Shown: positions 31,694 through 46,273 of the stretch, one piece after another
How the letters are laid out: each line of letters opens with the position of its first letter
Numbering within the stretch: the stretch's first letter is position 1
NCBI GenBank assembly: GCA_022575985.1
Contig: JAKSXM010000288.1
Location: 2,879,501-2,943,500 of the forward strand
Length of the DNA: 64,000 nt
From: Anagrus nilaparvatae
Taxonomy: Eukaryota; Arthropoda; Insecta; Hymenoptera; Mymaridae
Direction of reading: 5' to 3'
Made by a program: the position numbers and the translations under genes
The notes under the pieces: generated by a model
Told to the model about the DNA's origin: nothing
The model's input: only the letters and a program-made list of their open reading frames with translations
Database searches by the model: none

Positions 31694-32285
31694 TTTCTGA
31701 CCTTTAAGGTGCAGATTCTGAGAAGCACGGAGAAGACTGCCAGGCTCACTACTGCATTAAGCAGGCTCATGAGAAACACATGCGGACCTAAGACTGGAAA
31801 GCGCAGGCTTCTTATGTCGGTCACCCACTCAATACTCCTGTATGGTGCAGAAGTATGGGCCGAATGCATAAAGAAGGACACTTATGCGTCTAAACTTACG
31901 AGCGTCCAGAGACAAGGAGCCCTGTGAATCTCTAGCTCTTTAGTCATCGCCGGGGTAATCCCGAAAGATCTGCTAGCTCTTGAGATACAGTATATCTATT
32001 TGAACAAAGAGAAGGAAGGCATTGACCGCGCAAAGGCTACTTCGCGCTAGATAAACCTAAGAAAGTGGCAAGGCCGTTGGACCGACTACTTATAAAGCAA
32101 ATGGACCAAGAGGTTGATAGGAGGGACATCACCTTGGATAGCTAGAGGGCATGGGGACATAAATTATTTTTTGACCCAATTTTTAAGCGGACATGGGCTT
32201 TTTTGCTCCTATCACTTTTGGATCAAGAAGATAAACAGCGCCGAATGTATACACTGTCCTAGCCAACAAGACCAAATTTCATCCA
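31694..32285 (+). pseudogene. decayed R1-clade LINE ORF2, C-terminal part
   Basis: A 72-codon stretch (31,709-31,924) contains LSRLMRNTCGPKTGKRRLL and ILLYGAEVWAE, then LTSVQRQGAL. This is the pattern after the reverse transcriptase core in R1-type retrotransposons. After an in-frame stop, VIAGVIPKDLLALE, KWQGRWTDYL and HGDINYFLTQFLSGHG follow in the expected order, again broken by stops. The catalytic reverse transcriptase core is absent and no intact protein can be made. The GC content is higher than the flanks. Confidence 0.8.
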
Positions 32286-32389
32286 ATTTGCTATGGTTAG
32301 TTTTCAGTAATATAAGCTATATCACCCAAAATAATCAAAATAATTGCAAAATATACAAATTTTTAAAAATAATTGCTGATTAAGCAAAA

Positions 32390-35300
32390 TTTTAATAAAT
32401 TTCTATTGGTTTCGGAATTGCTGATTACGATCCTAAAATCACATTATTAAAATTCAAAATGATAGATTTTTAAGTTTCAAACCTCGAAAACAGTATACAC
32501 TGAAAAGAAATTTCGGTCGTTGGAATAACGATTGCAAACGACTTAAAACATAGAAAAAATTTTAAAAAAAATTAGTTTTACTAATTTAAAATGCAAGTAC
32601 CTCAAATTTTTGGATGCATTTAAAATTTTCGCTTCTTTGCTATAACTTAATTTATAATATAATTCCCGATCTGAATTCTTCAACTAACTTAAAAAACCAA
32701 ATTTTATTGTTTAAGAAACTAAAATGCTTGTCGAAATATATATTTTTATATCTGTCAAGTATAAATGCTAATCATAAATTATATCTTATCATATAAATAC
32801 ATAAATAAAAAGCACTATAAAAATTGTACGTGATATCATGTATAAATACAAAGTCAAACTAAACATAATTTACAGATAAACGTGTGAAAAAAGAAAATTT
32901 TCACTTTATATTTCTTTGATGATAAAAATTTTACCACGTATTCTTTTGACATTAATTTGAAGTCTATAATTTATAAATTTATTTCATTCTATAACTATTT
33001 AATTCAATAACTATAAAATGTGTGTAGTATGTGTATGACATAAAATTTTTGTTACAAATTCTAAATCATAATTAAAGTGTGCAAAACAAAAGTTCAGTTG
33101 TTTACAGTTTTTGAACAAGGAAATACAACATGTATAATTTTTTTAGCATTATTTTTATTTTGATTGAAAAATATTACTAATAAATAGAGGGTAAATTGGA
33201 TCATGTTGTGGTTTGCTACAGCTATAAATATTATTTTATGAATTTGAGGTTTAGATTTCATGCTAATTGCGATATCTCTGCTTTTAATGTTTCTGTTATC
33301 CTGATGAAACTTTAGATTACTACTAACCCCATTGTATTTTGCAAAGAATCAAAAAAATATCGAAAAAATATCGATTAAAAAGTACAACTCTGTGCCCAAA
33401 AAAGATTCCAATCAAAAAACTTCTTAAACTAGCATTTCTTTAATTAACAAAAAAAACTAAAAACAATAATAAATTAAATAAAAAATAAAAATAAAGTGCA
33501 AATATAAATCATTATTCATTATAATAAAAATCAAAATCTTGTAAGATGCATACAGGTGATTTTGAAAGTTACTAGCATAACACGTTATAATATAATAAAT
33601 TTAACAAACTAAAAGTTATAAGTGATAAGACGTCAAGTTAATCTGGGTATATTACCCTGAGTATACTTTGCTATAACTTTGTAATATAACTAACTCTAAA
33701 AAAGTTTATAACCACAAAGGAAGAAATTGTGCAGTTTGTAATCAATCATTTATTACATAAATTGCATGAATATTTAACCCAAAAAAAAATTTAATTAAAA
33801 AATATATTATTATTTCTAAATAAAAAAAAAAAAAAATATAGTAATCAAAAATATATATTTATTTTTGTATGAATTTTAATTTTATTATATTTGCTTTATC
33901 CTTCAGTATCTATCGATATAATCATCAAAATACTCTAACTACAAAAAAGCTTGTTTATATTCTAATACCAGTATTACTTTTCATGTATACTCAATAATTT
34001 TATCATGAATATAAAAAAAAAAAAATAAATTTAAAAGCACGCATAGATTGAAACGATCAAATAAAAGAAGGTGGTACACCAAATGAATAAAATGAAAAAT
34101 AAAATAAAAAAAATACACGTATGTAGGCAAAATCGAATCGTCGACATAGTTTTGCACGATATTTCAAAATATATACGTGGCTTTCGTGACAAGCATTATT
34201 CTCATCTTACCCCTTTTTATATGCACTTTTGAATGAAAGTAAATACGTTATTCACGAAGAAAGAGTCTAAATATTTATATATGAGAAATTCTTTTTTAAT
34301 TCTGATAGAATCTTTGCTAGGAAAATTGAAGTAACGTACTAGAATTTCCTTAGAACTTGTATATTTTAAAAACAGTGGGAAGGGACCTAATTTTTTACAT
34401 TAATCAGTCCCCAATAGGCTGTTATGAGACTCTATTTTTGAGAGTTGCAAACCAAATTTTTTTATTATAAATAATCATTTCATAAAATTTAAAAAACCAT
34501 ATGCTAATTTTCAAAGATGGTTATTTGGGTTTTTAGCTGTTACAGTGAGAGAATTAGTAAAAAATTTAGTTTATAGCACTTAAAAGAAAACACTTATACA
34601 ATAAAAATGAGATTAACCAAAAGTTTTTTGAATGAATTTTAAGTTAATACCTTATTTGAAAGATAGCCTAAGAAACCCTATTTTTGTAACATTGAAGCTC
34701 CTTGTCCTAAGCTCAGAAGGTATATGAGATCGAACTAGGAATATCTGTAGTATTTTCTTTTTAAAAAAAATACTCTGCAATAGGGTCAATATTGGATAGG
34801 CCCAACTTGTACTATTTCTTTGTCAAACAGAAATGGATTTCTGAAAATTTTTCAGCAGGGACCTGAAAACTCTCATTTAACTCGTATATGGTCCATAATT
34901 TTCACAAATCATTTCTGCTGGCTGTAAAATAAAAAAAGAAGTACATTATTTTTAGAACAAGCCGAATATTTTACGTGTTCAATTCTATTGAGACAAAATC
35001 ATATGCCTGAATTGAATAAAATTGTTCATATATATATTTCTGTTGCACAAAGAGTAAATGAAGGAGCTTTTGCAAGTGTTCATTCGTGACGTGACTTTTA
35101 TAATACATATATATATAACTATGTAGATGTATATCTTTTTTTATACTGTGTAGATAGATTATATTATATATGTGGCTTTGGCTTTTCAACTATGCATAGA
35201 ATAAAAAACTTCATATATATAGAAACGTACAAATTGAAATCTGTTAAAATTCCAATTTGAATTCATATACAAATACGAGCCAATGGTTTATTTGCTAAGA

Positions 35301-37240
35301 ATTAATTACTATCTTTTTGTGGTGCTTAGTTTATTAAAATTTAAACATAATTTATTTGTATTTACATGTATGTAAAACCAGTGTAAAACAATCCAGTTTT
35401 GACAATAGAAAGATCGAATTTTGTATAATCTGAACATAAAAGTTAAATAATTTTTAGCATTATTGCTTTTACAAAAATTTTTAATTTAGATTTCATTCAC
35501 TATGAGGCCAAAAACCAAAATTAATTTTTACTAATAGCGTTCTAATAAAATTATGAAGATTGTAGACTGTCATATTAGTGCCAATCTATTATCCAATCAC
35601 AAGCTTATTTTGATTATGAAAGTAATAGTAATATTTTTTATTTGTATATGAACTTGAAATTTCAATTTTTTTATAAGCTACGTAGATACTTTTTTAAATT
35701 GAATTTCAAAGTACAATTGTTAAAATTTGTTGGTATAATATCAAAATAAATGAAATCCTCAAATAAAGCCAATTTTGGGTCCATTTTAGTGATATCTCAA
35801 AACGTAATCATAGCCCTATTTTGTATTAAAATAATTATAAAATTTTTCATGTTGCTATTTCATTTGCTCAAAACCAAGTTGCCTGGAATAAAATTAAAAT
35901 TTTCAATTGGTAAGGCGAACCGCCATTTTTAAAACAAAAATATTGGAATTTTTGGAAATTTCCCATATATTATATTAGAATGCATCTTTTTATTATAGAC
36001 ATAAACTCTATAGAAAGGATTATAATAATACATACAAAGAAGTTAAAATATTCAAGAAATAATTGTGGTTTCGAAGAACCAGTCCGGAAAATCCTAATAC
36101 CCAGGTACCGTGAATTAATATAATAATAAAATAACGATGGACCAAATAAAGCTTTCCATTATATATATATTATATATAATATAGTTTTGTTTGACTTTAG
36201 AGTAATTTGACTTTAACATCCGATGGTCTTTTCTCTTTATTTATAGATGTATGTGTTTATGTATACTTATAGTACCTAACAATTGTTTTATGAAAATAAT
36301 AATTATATGTATCTAAATATTAGTCTGGTAGATATTTTTAAAAACTTTGATTGCTTGTTGTGTGTGGTTATCCTCCATTCGGCTATTGTACTTGCAAGAA
36401 CTCACCCCAATTACATGGGTTTTTATAGAGTAAATTTTTGGCCCCATAAGAGACAATTATTGGGTACTGTCGAAAAAAAATGATATAAAACCCTAGGTAA
36501 TAAATAAAGTACCCTTGATTACAGGTTTCTAGCCCTGGCTTAACCTTGAATCGTAATTTCCAAGCGATCTGGGCCATTTATATTTTTATGACCACAGTAT
36601 TTAAAATTTATGTACCCTTTGGTAGCAATTACAAATAACATAATGAGATCACATATTAAGAATAAATTCACCTGATAATTAAAAATTTAAACGAGTTTTT
36701 AAAATAACTACCATGCTAATATTTCTATGTCTATAAAATCTGCAGTTTATCACTATTTTCCAAGAGGACTTATACATACTTATACATGTATAATTGTATG
36801 ATATGTGTGTATATATAAAGCTTAATTATTCAAAGATTATTTTTTGGTTATTACACTTACATATCCATAATAATGATCCTTTTTAAGCTAAGAGGATTTA
36901 TATAATTGTATTATAAGATTAATTTTTTTCCCGGATATTATATATTTAGCAAATAAAATAAAATGTTTAACTCAAAAAAATATGTTTAGCCTAAATTTTT
37001 AATACTATAGTAGGTATAACAAAATTGTTTTTAAATACGTACCAATTAATTTTTTTGTAATATACTTGATTATTAAAAATAAGGAATTTTTTAGTCATGA
37101 ATTACCAGTACTGAAAAACATTAGTTCACTTATGTGGTCTTGTCTATACATAAGATATATAACACAACTTTTATTAGCACACAACGTTTGATATAAACGA
37201 CTTCCGAGACAACTTTGACGTAATTCCAAATTTTGAATGA
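32390..37240. other. long gene-free AT-rich stretch
   Basis: I see no coding exon. A somewhat less AT-rich patch at about 36,380-36,580 (around CACCCCAATTACATGG and GGTTTCTAGCCCTGGCTTAACC) may be a repeat fragment. TATA-type simple repeats occur near 36,160-36,185. Confidence 0.45.
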
Positions 37241-37249
37241 GCAAGATGA

Positions 37250-38270
37250 TCAGGAGCTAACGGTAGGAGAAAAAAAATAGGCAGCGGGTGAGAGCGCAGC
37301 ACCAGCAGTGCAAAGACAAACAGCAGCCAAAGCCTCAGATACAAGACGGGGAGAAGTCGGACGAGCAGCCGACTGATCCAATTTCCGGGAACAAGAAACC
37401 CACAAACAAGGCGGAAAAGAAGAGGTGTAAAAAGGAAAGGTTGGCTGCTGCCAAATTACAGAAAACACTGGAACTGCAAACTGGCCAGGTTGCGCAGAAA
37501 CCGGTGGTGCAGAAATAGCAGCAGCAGAGTCAGGGAGATATACCCCCAGAGATATGAAGAAATTAAGAAGATGGCAAAGAAAAAAAAGAAGATGAAAACG
37601 AAGCAGCAGGTGGAAAAGCCCAAAGCGAAAGAAACATGGAAACGAAGGCAGAATCGCGGGATTAAGAGAAGGAAGAAAGCCATTCAGATTACCCCTGCGG
37701 CGGGGTAGAGCTACGAAGAAACGCTCCTCGAATTAAAGAGAAATGTGAATCTCGAGGAATCTGGCACGAAGGTCCACCGCATAAGGAAAACCCAAAATGG
37801 CAATGTCCTTATTGAGCTAGAAGCCATCGAGGACTGACAAAAACTGAAAGAAGCGATGGTTCGTCACGGGCTCTGAGTCAAATGTTTGTGACTTGATCCC
37901 CACTCTTAAACTCGAAATTCAAGATTTGGATGGGGTCACAAAAGAACAGGAGATTCAGGCAGCTGTCAAGACCATAGGTGTCGAAAATCGAGACCTACTC
38001 CAGGTCACCGTTTTCAAAACCAAAGGCACGATGAGCCAGATGGCCGTGGTGGACCTCTTCTTTCGTGGTCTTCAGTGATACTTATTCCTTAATCAATTAT
38101 GGTCATAAATAAGATCAAGGATATATATCTGGGCAAATGAGCGTTGCCTCTGTCAGGATTGTCTAACGGCGAACATACAACATCAAGAGCGTCAATGATC
38201 TTTTCTGCAAGGAAACCGATTCCGTAGTTTACATCCTTATTGTCTGTAAAAGATGGATTCGCATTATAGA
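37250..38270 (+). pseudogene. decayed R1-clade LINE ORF1 (gag-like)
   Basis: This is a GC-richer island. A Lys/Gln/Arg-rich N-terminal part (37,288-37,700) is followed, after stops, by YEETLLELKRNVNLEESG (from 37,712) and VHRIRKTQNGNVLIELE. MIPTLKLEIQDLDGVT and VTVFKTKGTMSQMAVVDL follow (37,893-38,078), then a WANERC-like remnant near 38,134. The order 'SYAxxLxxxK..VxxIRxTxxGxLLxEL..LEIxDLDxVTxxxEV' is that of ORF1 in R1/jockey-type retrotransposons. Zinc knuckles and the intact frame are lost. Confidence 0.75.
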
Positions 38271-38274
38271 GATT

Positions 38275-41200
38275 GCTCGATATTTATAGTATATTTATAG
38301 CCTCCATTCGTATCTCGATTAAGAAATAGCTATTAATTAGATTAACCATACAAAAACTGTACACAATTATTAAATCCCAAATCTTTTTAATACATGCTCG
38401 TATTATCACAAAATTATTCTTCGGTAATAAGCGTAGAATTTAACACGTAGAAAATTACATTTCAAAGCAAATAAGCAACAACTGTATCTCTCATCAAATG
38501 AAATTAGAAGATATTCGTATTCATGAAGGTATAATGGAATTTCATTGAAATTCACATATAAGCATTCAGATTTCTCAACGAAATTTAATTTTATTTTAAA
38601 AAATTTACATAATTATTTGTAGTTTGTATATACAAAATTATTATTTTATTCAAAAACAAAAGTGTTGGATAAATAGAACCTCTATTTTTAAATCTTAATT
38701 TTATTTTTTTAAAAAGCTTTTTAAGCAAGAACTGAAAAAAATTCTCTTATTTTTATTAACATTAATCAGCTTTTGGTTTAAAGGAATTCACAATTTTATT
38801 ACAAGTTTAGAAAGATAATTAAATACCTAAATAAAAAAGTAATTTAATTTTATTATATTTTATAATTTAAGCAATTTTAATCAAATTTCTCATTAATGTC
38901 ATGAAACAAAAATGTATTAATTTTATACTACAAATTCCAACTGTCCTTTAAAAACCCTCTATTCTCGCCAATATTTTCAACACATTATCCAAGCACCATT
39001 TCATAAACAAATTTCTATTATAAAAATGCAAAAATAGCTATCAAGCTCGAACAGCATAATAAATAAAAATAAAAAATTCCCAAATAAAATTAAAAAACAA
39101 AGCAATTTTTTTACTCTATTCGTGCATATAATATAAATAAAAACAATAGAATAAAAAGAAAAAATATTTCTGCTATTTATACTGCATGCTGTATGGTTTA
39201 TATACGGAGAATTTCAATGGAGAGACAAAAAAAAGCATATTTTGTTAAATATCAAAAATAAATGGTTATTTTTCACTTTATTCTCATTTTAATTTATACC
39301 CACGAATAATACAGAGTTAGTTTAGAGAAAAGGAATTTTAATGAAAAGAAAATAATTGATATACATAATATGCAAAATATAAACTTTATTTTGTTTGTTT
39401 TTAAATTTTAAAATTTAATTTATACTGAAATATGATTATGAATAAAATTTTGTTATTTTCTAAACAAATTTAATAATTTAATTGATACAATATTTATAAA
39501 ATTATACTATATAAATATATGTAAAAATAGTTATTTGTTTTAAAAGTGATGAAAAGATATTATATTTCTAAAAGTTGAGGAAAAGGATGCAAGATAGGGC
39601 GAAAACTTTTTGTTTAATATTGAATAATAATCTGTATGTGCACTTTGAACCTATAAACCTACGTATTTGACCAAATAAATATTTTTGAAACCCGGCTAAG
39701 AATTTACTAAATTTTCAAACTTGAGAATAAGCATTTACTTTTACCCAATGATTAACACTTACTAAAGCCATGCAAAAACCAAGAATTTGCAACTTAATGC
39801 AATTTTTTACCCAATCTTCCAATTGGTGGAAGGTAAGTATATGTATTTTTGCAATTGTAAAAAGTAATTTTACAAAAACAAGATTTCGTCGCCAAAATCG
39901 GGTCAAAAATTACATAATGAAAAATATTTCTATCAAATAAGTTAAAAATGACCCAATTTTCAGCCAAAAGCCAACCTATTTTTTTCGCAAAAAATAATCT
40001 GTTAATAAATTGTCAAAATATAATAAATTGTGCCTATAAAAATGCATGCAAGGTCCAAACCTATATTTTCTCCCTTGGTTACAAAATAGCTATTTTCGAT
40101 TAAAAACAATGATCAATCAAAAACACAATTTAAAAAAAATATATTTTTAAAAAAAGCAAAAATATAAATTTTGAAATTAAATTTGAAATATAATAAATCA
40201 TAGTAACTTTCTGACATGATAAATTTTGTTTGATTTTATAATATAAATAAATTAAAACATAAATTATCATTTAAACGTCCAGTTATTACAAATCTGATAT
40301 TTTGATAACGCATTAAAATTATTATAACATAAATTTAAACAAATAATTATTAAATAATCTTTTGACAAATAGCAGTATAAATTTAATGTAATTTACCAAA
40401 CCTGTCAGTACAAAAAAAATCATAATTTCTAATAAAAATATAATTTGAAATATTTCTAGATTAATTAGAGAATATATAATATTTGATATAAATAATTAAG
40501 CCAATAAATATGATATGACGTTTTCATTTTATATGTGAAATCCTTTAATTAACAAATCGAGATGTCCTTCATTACGATGAAATAATGATGCCTTATGACC
40601 ATTTTTTATTTAATGAGACTAATACTATTTTGTAGAAAATTATTATGTAACATGTATATCATTAATATTTGAAGATTATAATTTATGATTTATTTTTTTG
40701 TTGTATTTAATTATAAACAGAAATAAAGATTAATTATATTCATTAATACATTTACAATATTTATCTTGATACAGGCTCCGCTAGGAATATAATCATAAAA
40801 ATTTTCGCTGTAGAAAATTTCATTTTTTTAAATTTTATTTCAAGATTCATGATGCTGCACGCTGAAGAAGGATCAAAAATTATTAATATGCAATCTCTTT
40901 AAAATATAATGTGTATTTTCTGAATTATCTTGAGTTTTAGAAATAAAAAATTTGCCGTTTTTCAGGCCTACTTTTCATTTTCAAAAAAAATTTTAGTAAT
41001 TCTCTGTTTTTTTTATTTTTTTGCATAAAAACATTTCAAGAATGTGTAAAAAAATTTTCAGTTAAAAAAAATATGTTTTTGAGATATTTTGATTTTTATG
41101 GGCTGTAGTCAACATAAAAATATAAGCGTTTAAAAACTTTAAACTTTTCTCGAAACTACTTTTTTGAAATTGATTCCCGTTCTAACTCAAAAACTAATTA

Positions 41201-44200
41201 AGCTATCAACCTAAATCTTGGTGCGTTTTCTTTGTTATTGCATCGCCAAGTACTTCTATCGACAATATCAGAAAAAAAATATTCAAAAATTTTTAAATGA
41301 CCATTTTAGGTGCATTTTTGGACCTAAAAACCGATATTTGTGCACCAAAATTTTTGAAATTTTTTGCTAAATGTTGGTTCAAGGCTTTGAGAAGTCTATG
41401 AAGAATATAATTCTGTTTTAAATTTTTGTTTCAATGCCCACAATAGGTGCTACGACGAGAACCGTTTCTTTTTTAGTATCTAATTTGACGCCTTTTATAA
41501 AATGTTCAAAAATTTGAAAATAAAAATAAAATTCTTTTTGCAGTAATGTAAAAATTATAAAAAAAACTTATATAATAAAATACTTAACAAAAATTTTTTA
41601 ATTCATTAAAAATACACAAATAAATGAAAAATAATACTATTATTTTCTTCATTTTTCTAATAAAATTAAAATTTTTAGTGCCTTTAAAACAGTTTAAAAC
41701 AAAAACCATACATTTTTTTAACTAAAAATAAGCTCTAACTAGTTTTGCAGTCTAATATACAAATAATCCAAATATTTGAAATATTTATATTAATCAAATA
41801 ATAATAGAATAAGTTATCAACTATTAAAATTCAAAACTATAATTTATTAATTTTTCAAAACATTAAAACTAAACAATATAAAAGATTTTTTTTAATTGAT
41901 TGATGTATTATCGACTTATTAGACATTAAAAATCAAAAGTGATTGTTTTAACAAGAAAATTTAGGTCAAACTATATTTACTATTTTCTCTGTATAATATG
42001 TTGATAGATTTTTGATAGAAAGGATTATTAAAATAAACATTATATAGAAATATAACTATATTCATTTTATATTATAAGTCAATATAAGATCACTTGAAAA
42101 TCTTTATATCTATAGAAAATAAGGCTTATATATATTAATGGAAATTTTGTTATCCTTCTTTTATAAAATAACGATCAATTTATATCTTTAAGTATAGAAA
42201 ATAATTTTTTTTGCATTCAAATATATATTCTATATTATACTTTATTTTTTTAATTAAATTTTTTATGAAATAGTAAGATTGAAATTTCTTTTTTTCGTCT
42301 ATTGAAGAATATCCTCCATAGAATTTTGAGTCTTAAAGTGCTAAAAAATTTAATAAGTTATTTTTTTAGTCTTAGCTTTTTTGTCCATATATGTTTTACA
42401 GGCTGCAAACAGTTGATATATCGGATAGATTTCACCTCTGTGAAAGTTGATCTAATTTTTCTTAACTAATTATGCTTGCCTATAAATAAATCTTTAATCA
42501 AAGGCTATTTCCGGATAAATATTGTGATTTCGCCCCTAAAACCAAACCTATAAACCTAAGTAATAAAATCTGAAAAATAATTTAAAAACTAACTGATTCT
42601 CGCTAGAATTAGACCTCTAGACCATTACAGGCCCCCAAAAACCTACAACCCATAAAAAGATAATACTCTGCTCATAGGTTCAAAAACTAAACATTTCAAC
42701 ACTTAAAAAAAAAGGGCTTTAGGCCCCCTTTAAGACCCCGAAATATAATTTAAAAAAATTAGTTTTTTGAGAAAAAAAAATATACCATCCTTAAATTTTA
42801 TTTATACTTTTATATAAATATGAATTTTTATTCTATCTTGATTTGTACTAAATTTAAGAATTTTTTTTTTTACTCAGAAATGATATATTTGCCCCACAGC
42901 ATACTCACAGAAGCCTAAAGACCACAATAAAAAGAATGCTTTTAAAAGCTTTATTAACTGCACGTACTATACTATTAAACTTTCAAATTAGAGCATTTCC
43001 TAAAATATTCAAGTTCATAAAAAAAACAAAACAATTATTTATTAGATAATATATAAAAAATTAACTAATTTAGCTTAAAGTAAAACATTTTCTTACCCAA
43101 ATATTTACTAACTTCTATTCACTAATCTTAAAATTCTCTAATTTCCTGCATAAACCCAAAATTAATTATTTAAATATAAAATATAAAATAAAATTATTAA
43201 AATAAAGATTAAATTAAAATAAATTAAATTTCAATTATGTTAATTTAGTTATACTCTTAATTAAAACTTAAATTTCAAAATTCATACATATTAGACTGAG
43301 CTTTATTTAAGAAATTTATAAATTCATCAAAATCTTGTAGCATTAGAATATCTAAATTGAAAACAGTAAAAAAGTTCTATTTTTAAATATGGGAACAATA
43401 AAGTTAATAAAATCTACGGTAAATGAACCTGTAACCTTTAAAATCTTATAAAAAAATTGAGACACAAAAATTCTACTGTTTATTAATGCTTCTACGTTAT
43501 ATTTTAATAAATGCAAATATCAGGTTGTCTAAATAGTAAATCCACAATCCAAAAAATACCTGAATTTTACACACAAAAATTTTAAAATTACTATAAACAA
43601 ACAAAAAAAAAAGTAAAATTAACACATACCTTCAAACGTTAAAAAATAATTAAATAAAATAAAAAGCATTATAATTAAAAAAAAAAAAAAAATCTATTAA
43701 GTATGCATTAATTCAGTAGCTTAAAATATATATCATTCAAAATGCTTTCATCTTGGTCTATAATCCTCTTTCATAAATTAATGTATTTTATACATGTGCA
43801 TGAATAAATTGCTTATTAAAATAAATATCCATATTCTATATAATAATAATGAAAAAAAAACTGCATTGCTATATTATACCAACGAAAATTAAAATCTATC
43901 TGTACACATGACATAATAAAATTTTTTATAAATAAACAAAAAAAATTTACAATTTTCTATATATTGTTGTTTTAAAATTATTATTTATAACAAAAAATCT
44001 ATTTTTTTAGAGCCTCAAAGGAATAAATTGGATATGATATTCAAAACTCGATACGAAAAATATATTGCATTTTGATTAGTATACTTTGGGAACCTGAAAA
44101 AAACAAAATATTTATGGAATACCTTAAATTTAAAATAGAAGAATATTGATATGTGTATGATAAAATATTTTTTTATTCTTATGAAATATCAGATAACATG

Positions 44201-44215
44201 AAGCAGAATTCAATT
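38275..44215. other. long gene-free, very AT-rich stretch
   Basis: No gene, RNA gene or well-defined repeat is recognised. A somewhat richer patch at about 41,160-41,480 could be a repeat relic. Confidence 0.45.
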
Positions 44216-44219
44216 ATCC

Positions 44220-44778
44220 CAGCAGGCAAAAAGATAGTTATACGATCAACCAAGATGAAAGCTATTTAGCTTTATTGGTAACACTGCTTTGGATCAATAT
44301 TCAACCAATATCTTAATTTTCGATAATTTTTTGAATTTAAAACTTGTAATGCAATAAGCAATTAAAAATAAAATTTCGTTTACATAGTTTATATTTACCT
44401 AATTTTTATTTATTTTTTAGATTTTGGTGGAATTTTCAGACAATGTGTTGAAATTTAAAAATATTTAAAAAAAGTTAAATATTTAAAAATAGTTTATTTT
44501 TACTTCGGAAATCATTATTTTTAATTTAATTTTTAAAGTTTAAGTCATTTTTTCATGCGATTTTCAAATCGGCACGTAATTAGCCGCTTCGGACTTAATG
44601 AGATATACAACCAAAGCAGTGTTACTGAGATCCACAATCAAGCTAAAATTTTGTTTTTATTTTGGCTAAGAGTTCCTAACTTCAACTATTAAATCTAATT
44701 TTTTAAAATCACTCCCAAAGAAAATGATAAGCATTTTTTTCCTTAGCGTCGATGTACTTTTTATGTGTGCTGGTAAAA
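44220..44778. repeat. imperfect inverted-repeat element, about 0.56 kb
   Basis: The left end CCCAGCAGGCAAAAAG and inner GTAACACTGCTTTGG are mirrored by CCAAAGCAGTGTTAC near 44,613 and by CTTTTTATGTGTGCTGG at the right end. It has no ORF. The boundaries are approximate. Confidence 0.4.
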
Positions 44779-44779
44779 A

Positions 44780-46270
44780 TAAACTGATCAATACTTAATT
44801 ACAGTTAAGTTTTACCTATAAGCATTAATAATAATTACTCAATATTAATCACTCTATTCATAATACTTTTATCCTCGTTTTTTTAATTTACTAATGACGA
44901 AATAAATTTTTTTTAAATAAGTACCCTACAATTTATAAAAAATCAAGCTTGTATATTTTGAGCTTTTGTATTGTTTTATCATATCTCAAAAAATGAGAAT
45001 TTTTAAAAATTGGGCAGAATTAAAAGAATGAATTTTTCCTTGCAAATATTGATGCCATTCTTCTCTCTAGTGTTCAACTTTTTTTTTCTTTTTTACTTCA
45101 GTAGATCACTGTCTCCTGCACATTTAAAGATTTATGCTGGTACATAACTTAACCTCTTTTCTTTATATGCATTTTCAAATATTTCAGTTAAGATAAATCT
45201 GAAAAATAAATTTTTTATTATATTAAAATTAAATAAATTAATCAAACAAAAGAGAATACAGCAGTAAAGTATGATAATAAAATAAAAAAAATTATTAATA
45301 AAAGAATATTTACATTAATTTTATTTTTCAATTGCGTGACTTCCTTTGTAAAGGGTACTTTATATCGATCCTTTTAAAAAACATCAATGATGAAAGCAAA
45401 GAAAAAAAAAACTATCATATTATATATCGAATTGTTAAATACACTTAAAACTCGAAGAAGAAATGTAGGCTAATGGCTGCACAATGTTTAAACGCTCCAT
45501 TAAACAATTGAAAATTATAGATTTCACCCTTTATTTTTTTTTTTTTTTGCAAAATGTTGAATTTTATTTTATTTTTTTTAAGTGTTGACTCATTATTTTA
45601 ATAATTTATTGTGTTACTGTGTGATGTAGAGGAAAAAATGTTGTATTGAAATTTTATATGATTTTACATAATTTTACCGAATTTTAAGGAAGGAAAGGGG
45701 TAAAATTTTTTGTATTTATTTTAAAGCTTTATTACCACCAAAAATTCGGTACATTTGTCCAACACCCATTTAAAACCTTTTACTAAGTACTTTTAGGCAA
45801 AAAAAAACTTTTGAGCTTGGAAAGAATTAATCATAAATAAAGGTGCTATACGCAGTATCTTGCTCATAATAGCATATAATACGTTCACTATCACATAGTG
45901 AAAGAGAAAATTTCTCAGTTAATAAAATAATAAAATAATGAAATCCTGAAAAAATATTTTTTACAGATTCGCTATATTTAAACAGCAAAAACTAATTTAT
46001 AAATTAGTGTTCTCAAAACTTTATAAAGATATTAAAATTATAAGTACAAAGATACTTGAAAAGTATGCATACTATAACACTTATTATGAAGAACAGCAAA
46101 ATTTAATGAGCTAAAAAAGATTTAAGTAAATTATATGAAAACTTATACTTTTCTATAAGCTACTTAAATCTAATTATTTTATATAAAAAAAAAAACTTTA
46201 TTTTTACATTGTATAAATTTTTGATCACCATTTTATAATTATTAACGAATTCCAGCTTACTTTACTACAT
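44780..46270. other. gene-free AT-rich stretch
   Basis: Nothing coding or repetitive is recognised apart from homopolymer runs. Confidence 0.45.
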
Positions 46271-46273
46271 TTA

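Noticed and set aside
37456..37683. Minus-strand frame rich in Phe and Leu resembling a membrane protein
   Set aside because: It is the antisense of a Lys-rich AAG/GAA stretch in the LINE ORF1 relic.
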